The notes under the pieces are model-generated. The model was given only the letters and a program-made list of their open reading frames with translations. It was not told the origin of the DNA and made no database searches. Shown here in pieces: positions 27,625-33,621 of a DNA stretch of 33,621 bases. A program made the position numbers and the translations under genes. This DNA is from Lachnospiraceae bacterium. Its GTDB lineage: Bacteria > Bacillota > Clostridia > Lachnospirales > Lachnospiraceae. Positions within the stretch are counted from its first letter, which is position 1, and every line of letters starts with the position of its first letter. The DNA lies in the NCBI GenBank assembly GCA_015057205.1, contig SVEW01000003.1, forward strand, positions 1 through 33,621. The letters run 5' to 3'.

Positions 27625-29391
27625 TTACATTCTTTCCGGTGCTTCAAATCCGAGTAAGTCAATACAGGTTTCCATAACACCTTTCGTTAACTCTAACATA
27701 CGGATATAGCTTCCCTGCACCTTTTCATCTTCTTCACTCATAATCTTTGTTTCATGATAGAAGTGGTTAAATTTGTTTGCTAATTCGTAAATATATGCAC
27801 ATACCTTATGCGGTGCATATTCTTCTGCCGCATTCTCAATCATACCCTGGAAATTAGCAAGGGCAAGCATTAATTCTTTCTCGCTCTTGTTCTTCGGGGC
27901 AAGCACTTCATAATCTGCAGCATTCTTGCCTGTCTCTGCGTATTTAGCCAAAATAGACTTAATACGTACAATGGAGTAAAGAAGATATGGACCGGTATTT
28001 CCTTCGAAAGAAGTAAATCTATCCATATCAAATACGTAATCTTTAGAAGCCTGGTTGGACAAATCGCCGTACTTTAATGCTGCCAAACCAACAATCTTAG
28101 CAGTCTTCTTAGCTTCTTCCGGATCTACGGTATGGTTCTCGGTAATCTTCTTATACATCTCGTCTGCGATGTCAGAAATCATATTCTCAAGACGCATAAC
28201 CCCGCCGTCACGTGTCTTAAACGGCTTGCCGTCTTTGCCGTTCATCGTACCAAATCCGATGTGTGTCAATTCTACATCGTCTCTTACAAGACCTGCTTTT
28301 CTTGTTGTTCTGAACACCTGTACAAAGTGAAGTTCCTGACGTTTATCTACAACATAGATAATAGCATCCGGATTCTGCTCCTCACGACGCATAATAATGG
28401 TTCCAAGGTCTGTGGTCGCATACAAGGCCGCCCCATCGGACTTCTGAATAATACATGGTGGAATTTCGCGCTTATCATCATCTTTTGCAACTTTAACAAT
28501 CAACGCACCGTCACTTTCTTCTGCAATACCACGCTTTTTCATATCTTCAATCATATCCGGAATATATGGCTGTGCATCCGACTCACCCTTCCACAAATCA
28601 AAGATAACATTTAAGTTACCATAGTTTTTCTTTAAATCTGCATGAGACAGGGTTAAAATATGCTTTAAAATAGCGGTATATGCACGGTGTCCATTCTGTA
28701 ACTCATTGGTAATTTCAAGTGCTTCCTTCTTATATTCCGCGTTCTTCTTACTCTCTGCGGAAGCTGCCGGGTAGATTTCTTCCAAATCAGCCAGTGTAAA
28801 TGGTGGTTCGGATGGATATTCACCGGTAAAGCTTTCATCAAAGTATGGAAGTTCCGGTTTACGGCGTTTCAATTCCGTAATAATAAGACCGATCTGAAGT
28901 CCCCAGTCTCCCAAATGAACGTCACCGTAAACGGTATTACCGGTGTAACGTAAAATACGTTTAATACTCTCACCGATAATAGCCGGACGTAAATGTCCAA
29001 CATGAAGTGGCTTTGCTACGTTTGCTCCGCCGTAGTCAATTACGATGGTTCTTGGATTCTTGGCATTCTCAACGCCAAAATGCTCTTCTGTCAACATGGT
29101 CTTCATGTAATTTGCCATGTATACATCTGCCATTTTGATATTCAAAAATCCCGGCTTTACGGAATCTACAGTCTCAAACATTGCTTCTTTATCAAGCACT
29201 GCCTTAATTTCGTCTGCAATCATAAATGGTGCTTTATGTGCTTCCTTTGCGCACGCCATAGCACCGTTACACTGGAATTCACAAAGATCAGGACGGTTAC
29301 TTACCGTTACCTTTCCATATTTCTCATCGTATCCGCACTCTTTAAACGCTTTGGATACTACTTCTGTAATTTCATCCAAAATCTTTTTCAT
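27625..29391 (-). CDS. argS: arginyl-tRNA synthetase
   Basis: DYGGANVAKPLHVGHLRPAIIGESIKR; GDVHLGDWGLQIG; C-terminal ALKYGDLSNQASKDYVFDMDRF. Confidence 0.97.
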   Translation of the reverse strand: MKKILDEITEVVSKAFKECGYDEKYGKVTVSNRPDLCEFQCNGAMACAKEAHKAPFMIADEIKAVLDKEAMFETVDSVKPGFLNIKMADVYMANYMKTMLTEEHFGVENAKNPRTIVIDYGGANVAKPLHVGHLRPAIIGESIKRILRYTGNTVYGDVHLGDWGLQIGLIITELKRRKPELPYFDESFTGEYPSEPPFTLADLEEIYPAASAESKKNAEYKKEALEITNELQNGHRAYTAILKHILTLSHADLKKNYGNLNVIFDLWKGESDAQPYIPDMIEDMKKRGIAEESDGALIVKVAKDDDKREIPPCIIQKSDGAALYATTDLGTIIMRREEQNPDAIIYVVDKRQELHFVQVFRTTRKAGLVRDDVELTHIGFGTMNGKDGKPFKTRDGGVMRLENMISDIADEMYKKITENHTVDPEEAKKTAKIVGLAALKYGDLSNQASKDYVFDMDRFTSFEGNTGPYLLYSIVRIKSILAKYAETGKNAADYEVLAPKNKSEKELMLALANFQGMIENAAEEYAPHKVCAYIYELANKFNHFYHETKIMSEEDEKVQGSYIRMLELTKGVMETCIDLLGFEAPERM

Positions 29392-29423
29392 TACAATCTT
29401 ACCTTCCTATTTCTCTATTCTCA

Positions 29424-30257
29424 TTATGCAAAAAAGGCGTCGCTTAGCATCATCATTCCCACACTGTCAACGCTTCCCGTCATAATAATTTCATCGTTAT
29501 CATTTAGTTCTACAGTTAATACTCCTCCCGGCTGGCTTACTTGTACTTTTCGTTTCGTAAGTCCCAACCGAACGGTCACAGCAGCTGCTGCACACGCACT
29601 GGTTCCGGACGCCAATGTATAACCGGCACCACGCTCGTATACTTCAATTTCTACATGTTCATCATCCACAACATGAAGCAACATGAAATTCATGCGGTCA
29701 GGAAAATAATCGGAACTTTCTACAATTGGTCCTAATTCCATAACCCGCTTATAATTCACTTCTCTTGCAAGTAGCGCACAATGTGGATTACCTACACTTA
29801 GGCAGGTTACTTCGTAAGGCTTACCCCCAAAGTACATAGCCTCGTTAATTACCTCTCGCTCTTCGCCAATCACCGGAATTGCTGACGCATGGAAATCCGG
29901 CTTACCGATTCGGGCTCGGACTAAAGTTGCATCCTCATTTAAAAATTCAACCTCTGCCTTACCACTGACAGTATAAAATGTTACCTTATTTTCTTTTGCA
30001 TAGCCTTCATCCTTCAGATATTTGGCAAAAATACGAATACCGGTACCAGTGTTGGTTGCTTCACTTGCATCCGGGTTAAAACATCGGACATGGATCTTCC
30101 CATCTTTTTCAATTGGTCCATAAAGAATACCATCTGCACCAATACCAAAATTTCGTTTGCATAACTTACGAATATGGTGTTCCTGCAAATCCACATCATT
30201 CTTGTTTGGATCAATTACCAGATAGTCGTTCCCAAGCCCATGATACTTCTTAATCAT
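29424..30257 (-). CDS. dapF: diaminopimelate epimerase
   Basis: KYHGLGNDYLVID, RCFNPDASEATNTGTGIRIFAKYL, ERGAGYTLASGTSACAAA. Confidence 0.9.
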   Translation of the reverse strand: MIKKYHGLGNDYLVIDPNKNDVDLQEHHIRKLCKRNFGIGADGILYGPIEKDGKIHVRCFNPDASEATNTGTGIRIFAKYLKDEGYAKENKVTFYTVSGKAEVEFLNEDATLVRARIGKPDFHASAIPVIGEEREVINEAMYFGGKPYEVTCLSVGNPHCALLAREVNYKRVMELGPIVESSDYFPDRMNFMLLHVVDDEHVEIEVYERGAGYTLASGTSACAAAAVTVRLGLTKRKVQVSQPGGVLTVELNDNDEIIMTGSVDSVGMMMLSDAFFA

Positions 30258-30316
30258 AAATGAACCCAATTGTCTAGTTCCTCCTGCTTGTTCACTCCAA
30301 TTTTTCAGAATCCGCG

Positions 30317-30736
30317 CTAATCTACCTGATTCTGGCTAATCAAGGCGGCAAGGCCATCTGCCTTTTCTCCTAGTATACTCGCAGCCAGATCTTTTGTTTC
30401 ATCCGAAACGTTACCTTTTCCATAAGCTCCGGAATATGAGCCGGTGGTTGCATTGTAATCACTATCACTCACACCCTGTTCCTGTGAAAGTTTCGCAATC
30501 CATTCTGCTTCCTTGGCCTTTTCATCCTCTTCCGCTTCCTTTTGCAAACGTTCGAATATTTCGTTAGCTTGTGCAAGCGCTTCCGCGTCTGCCCCGCTCT
30601 CAGTGGACATTGTTTCCTCATCCTCCTGTGGCGTAGGCATGTAACGAACGCGGCTACGTTTCACAATAGCATGTTTCAGTTCGTCGTTGAAATTTCGGAC
30701 ATCAATTTTATCCGTAATTGGTGCTCTTAATTTCAA
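30317..30736 (-). CDS. conserved hypothetical protein, Ala/Glu-rich
   Basis: 139 aa ORF directly downstream of a strong promoter and upstream of dapF. Confidence 0.7.
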   Translation of the reverse strand: MKLRAPITDKIDVRNFNDELKHAIVKRSRVRYMPTPQEDEETMSTESGADAEALAQANEIFERLQKEAEEDEKAKEAEWIAKLSQEQGVSDSDYNATTGSYSGAYGKGNVSDETKDLAASILGEKADGLAALISQNQVD

Positions 30737-30793
30737 ATCCTACACCCCCTAACTGTATGTATTCCTCTCTTCCAATTCATACATACACACAAA

Positions 30794-30861
30794 ACGGCAG
30801 TTTGATGATTCTGATATAGTGTTAATTATACTAACACCACACCAAAAAGTCAAACTGCCGT
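30794..30861. repeat. 12-bp perfect inverted repeat enclosing a promoter
   Basis: ACGGCAGTTTGA (30794-30805) ... TCAAACTGCCGT (30850-30861). Confidence 0.9.
30825..30853 (-). promoter_or_regulatory. sigma-A promoter of the hypothetical-dapF-argS unit
   Basis: Minus strand: TTGACT, 17-nt spacer, TATAAT; -10 centred in palindrome TGTTA-N7-TAACA (30820-30836). Confidence 0.8.
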
Positions 30862-30899
30862 AAGGATTTTAACTGATTTTTCACCACAAATTTTTACTT

Positions 30900-32114
30900 T
30901 TACAACAGATTCAATGGTTCTAAACTTCTTTCCAAAATTCCATTCATATACGCAATTGCTACGCCGTAATTGGTCATTGGTACGCTCTGCCGTTTTGCCT
31001 CTGCCAACCGATATTTCATCTCTTTTTCATTTAGCATACAGCCACCACAATGGATAATCAAATCAAATTGTGTTAGATTTCTTTCAAAGCCGGTACCGCT
31101 TGTAAAGGTCAACTCCAACTGTTTCCCTGTAAATTTCTTAAGAAGTTTGGGGAGCTTCTCCGTTCCGATGTCGCCACACTGCCGATGATGGGTACAACCT
31201 TCTGAAATCAAAACCTTTGCACCATCCTGTAACCCGCCTATAGCGTATGCCCCCTGCACCTGCTGTTCAAGGTTCCCTTTTAATCTTGCAAATAGAATTG
31301 AAAAAGAAGTAAGCGGCACCGCATGCGGCGTCATTTCATCCACTATTTTAAATGCCTGACTATCCGTAACCACCATTTTAGGCGGTTCTTTTAGACTCGC
31401 GAGGGTTTGCGGTAATGTGGTTTCCTTTGTCACCATACAGATTGCATTTCCATCCAAAATATCCCGTATCGTCTGCTGTTGCGGCAGAATCATGCGTCCT
31501 TTTGGTGCCGCCGCATCAATCGGTGTCACCAGCACCACCACATCTTCCGGTTTTAACAAATCTTTAATCAGGTCACGCTCCACATTTTCTTTCATAGCAT
31601 TGGCAATGTAGTTTTTCAGTTCCTCCACCCCTGATTTTGTCAAAGCACTTACAAATAGGTAGGGATAATCCTTTGCCCAGGAAGCCTGCAAAATCTTTTT
31701 TTCCTGGGATTCTGCCATCGCATCCATTTTATTAATGGCAACAACAAAGGGCAGTTTTTTATCCTTTAATTGCTTTAAAAGACGTTCCTGCGCCTCTGAT
31801 AGCTGTGCCTCCTGTCCATCTAATACCACAATGGCAAAATCAATTTTTCGAAGAACTTCAAAGCTTTTTTCGATGCGCTTTTGACCTAGTTCTCCTTCGT
31901 CATCCAACCCCGGCGTATCTATAAATACCACCGGTCCAATGGGTAAAAGTTCCATCGCTTTGGTTACCGGATCGGTGGTGGTTCCCTTTACATCAGATAC
32001 CACCGCCAACTCCTGTCCGGTTATGGCATTTAATAAACTTGATTTTCCTGTATTTCGGTTGCCAAAAAAGCCGATGTGCAACCGGTTTGCACTTGGTGTT
32101 TCATTTAAACCCAT
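30900..32114 (-). CDS. hydF: [FeFe] hydrogenase H-cluster maturation GTPase HydF
   Basis: GFFGNRNTGKSSLLNAITGQ, DTPGLDDEGELG, CTHHRQCGDIGTEKLP, IIHCGGCMLN. Confidence 0.96.
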   Translation of the reverse strand: MGLNETPSANRLHIGFFGNRNTGKSSLLNAITGQELAVVSDVKGTTTDPVTKAMELLPIGPVVFIDTPGLDDEGELGQKRIEKSFEVLRKIDFAIVVLDGQEAQLSEAQERLLKQLKDKKLPFVVAINKMDAMAESQEKKILQASWAKDYPYLFVSALTKSGVEELKNYIANAMKENVERDLIKDLLKPEDVVVLVTPIDAAAPKGRMILPQQQTIRDILDGNAICMVTKETTLPQTLASLKEPPKMVVTDSQAFKIVDEMTPHAVPLTSFSILFARLKGNLEQQVQGAYAIGGLQDGAKVLISEGCTHHRQCGDIGTEKLPKLLKKFTGKQLELTFTSGTGFERNLTQFDLIIHCGGCMLNEKEMKYRLAEAKRQSVPMTNYGVAIAYMNGILERSLEPLNLL

Positions 32115-32123
32115 CTTTTCCTC

Positions 32124-33542
32124 CTAGAAACGGAAATCACGTTCCCCTGCATCAATACTGTTAATGTATTTCTTTGCAGTCTCTTTAACCTTTGGATTCG
32201 GGATTTTCTCAAGTTCTGCTTCAATCATCTTCTTACCTGCTGCTTTTACTTTCTCGGAAGCATAATCATCCAAATACTCGTTTAATGTCATAAGAGCATT
32301 CGGGTGGCAGCAGTTCTGAATCTGTCCGGATTTCAAAAGGGACATAAACCGATCACCGGTTCTTCCTTCACGATAGCATGCCGTACAGAAAGATGGTACA
32401 TAACCCATGTCAATCAGCCATCCCACTACTTCATCCAGTGTCCGATTATCAGACACATCAAACTGTGCGGAATTCTCTTCTTCCGGCTCTTCTTCCACAT
32501 AACCACCTACGCTTGTTCTAGAACCACCGCTAATCTGAGAAACACCTAATTCTAAAACTTTTTCTCTGGTTTCTTTGCTTTCTCTGGTGGAAATAATCAT
32601 ACCGGTATACGGTACAGCAACTCGGATGCAGGCAACAATTTTTTCAAACATTTCATCGGTAATACCATTATCGAATACATCCGGGTCAATATCATCCGCT
32701 CGACGAAGTCTTGGTACGGAAATGGTATGTGGTCCGCATCCTTTGGCCTGCTCTAAATGTTCCGCATGCATCAATAAGCCGGCAAAATCATAACGATACA
32801 AGTTTAAGCCAAACAATACACCAATTCCTACATCATCGATTCCACCATCCATCGCTCTGTCCATGGCTTCTGTATGATAACTGTAATCAGACTTTGGTCC
32901 TGTTGGATGAAGTTTCTCATACTGTTCCTTGTTGTATGTCTCCTGGAATAAAATATAGGTACCAATTCCTGCTTCTTTCAATTTTCTATAATTCTCCACT
33001 GTTGTGGCTGCAATGTTCACATTTACACGGCGAATAGCACCATTTTTGTGTTTAATACTATAAATGGTCTTGATACTCTCTAAAATATACTCAAGCGGGT
33101 TATTTACAGGATCCTCTCCTGCCTCTAATGCAAGACGTTTATGACCCATATCCTGCAAAGCAATCACCTCTTTGCGGATTTCTTCCTGTGTCAGTTTCTT
33201 TCTTGCAATATGCTTGTTTTTCAAGTGATACGGACAATATTCGCATCCGTTTACGCAATAGTTAGACAGATACAGTGGCGCAAACATTACAATTCTATTT
33301 CCGTAAAAATCTAATTTAATCTGCTTTGCCAACGCATAGATTTCCTGATTTTTCTCTTCAATATCACAATCAAGAAGCACCATAGCCTCTCTATGGGATA
33401 GGCCTTTTCTTAATTTTGCTTTTTCAATAATTTCGGTAATTAATTTCTCGTTATGCTTATTCTCCTCTGCATACTTCAGTGTTTCGAGGATTTCCTCGTG
33501 GTTAATAAATTCCTCTGCCTTGGATGACATCACATTATACAT
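32124..33542 (-). CDS. hydG: [FeFe] hydrogenase H-cluster radical SAM maturase HydG
   Basis: CVNGCEYCPYHLKNKHIARKKL; C-terminal SFCTACYREGRTGDRFMSLLKSGQIQNCCHPNALMTL. Confidence 0.96.
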   Translation of the reverse strand: MYNVMSSKAEEFINHEEILETLKYAEENKHNEKLITEIIEKAKLRKGLSHREAMVLLDCDIEEKNQEIYALAKQIKLDFYGNRIVMFAPLYLSNYCVNGCEYCPYHLKNKHIARKKLTQEEIRKEVIALQDMGHKRLALEAGEDPVNNPLEYILESIKTIYSIKHKNGAIRRVNVNIAATTVENYRKLKEAGIGTYILFQETYNKEQYEKLHPTGPKSDYSYHTEAMDRAMDGGIDDVGIGVLFGLNLYRYDFAGLLMHAEHLEQAKGCGPHTISVPRLRRADDIDPDVFDNGITDEMFEKIVACIRVAVPYTGMIISTRESKETREKVLELGVSQISGGSRTSVGGYVEEEPEEENSAQFDVSDNRTLDEVVGWLIDMGYVPSFCTACYREGRTGDRFMSLLKSGQIQNCCHPNALMTLNEYLDDYASEKVKAAGKKMIEAELEKIPNPKVKETAKKYINSIDAGERDFRF

Positions 33543-33556
33543 AGCTATTTCTCCTC

Positions 33557-33621
33557 TTATCTTTTATCTTTCGCGGGGTCTCCGCGGTCAATTACTAATT
33601 CGTATCCGATGCTTTGCATAC
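33557..33621 (-). CDS. 3' fragment of the upstream gene, possibly hydE
   Basis: In-frame ...MQSIGYELVIDRGDPAKDKR-stop just upstream of hydG; hydE assignment rests mainly on gene order. Confidence 0.4.
   Translation of the reverse strand, partial: MQSIGYELVIDRGDPAKDKR

Overview
This 33.6 kb window looks like chromosomal DNA from a sporulating anaerobic Clostridia bacterium, probably Lachnospiraceae-like. Almost all genes lie on the minus strand. The exception is a plus-strand island at about 1.9-6.1 kb.

Contents, left to right:
- a partial DUF1848-like protein and two small hypothetical proteins
- a large double-HTH/TPR-like regulator
- an SOS-type cassette: Y-family polymerase, small YolD-like protein and SRAP peptidase, behind two LexA-box-like sites
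- an unknown 394 aa protein
- release factor 3, split into two ORFs by an apparent 1-nt deletion
- the complete spoIIIAA-AH operon behind a sigma-E-like promoter
- an attenuator-like leader, a seven-unit 52-bp tandem array and an ABC-ATPase remnant
- rpsU, alaS with a 48-aa ORF upstream, rnhA and spoIVA (also with a sigma-E-like promoter)
- NfnAB-like electron-bifurcation genes and two CobW/COG0523-type GTPases, one extremely His-rich and one apparently fused to a DUF1980-like domain
- an ABC exporter, sdaAA/sdaAB, argS, dapF and a conserved hypothetical protein
- hydF, hydG and a 3' fragment that may be hydE

The least-explained elements are the 52-bp hairpin array, the split prfC, the CobW-DUF1980 fusion, the LexA-controlled SRAP/polymerase cassette, and a promoter nested in a 12-bp inverted repeat with a GlnR/TnrA-like palindrome over its -10. 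All identifications are from reading the sequence; no database search was run.
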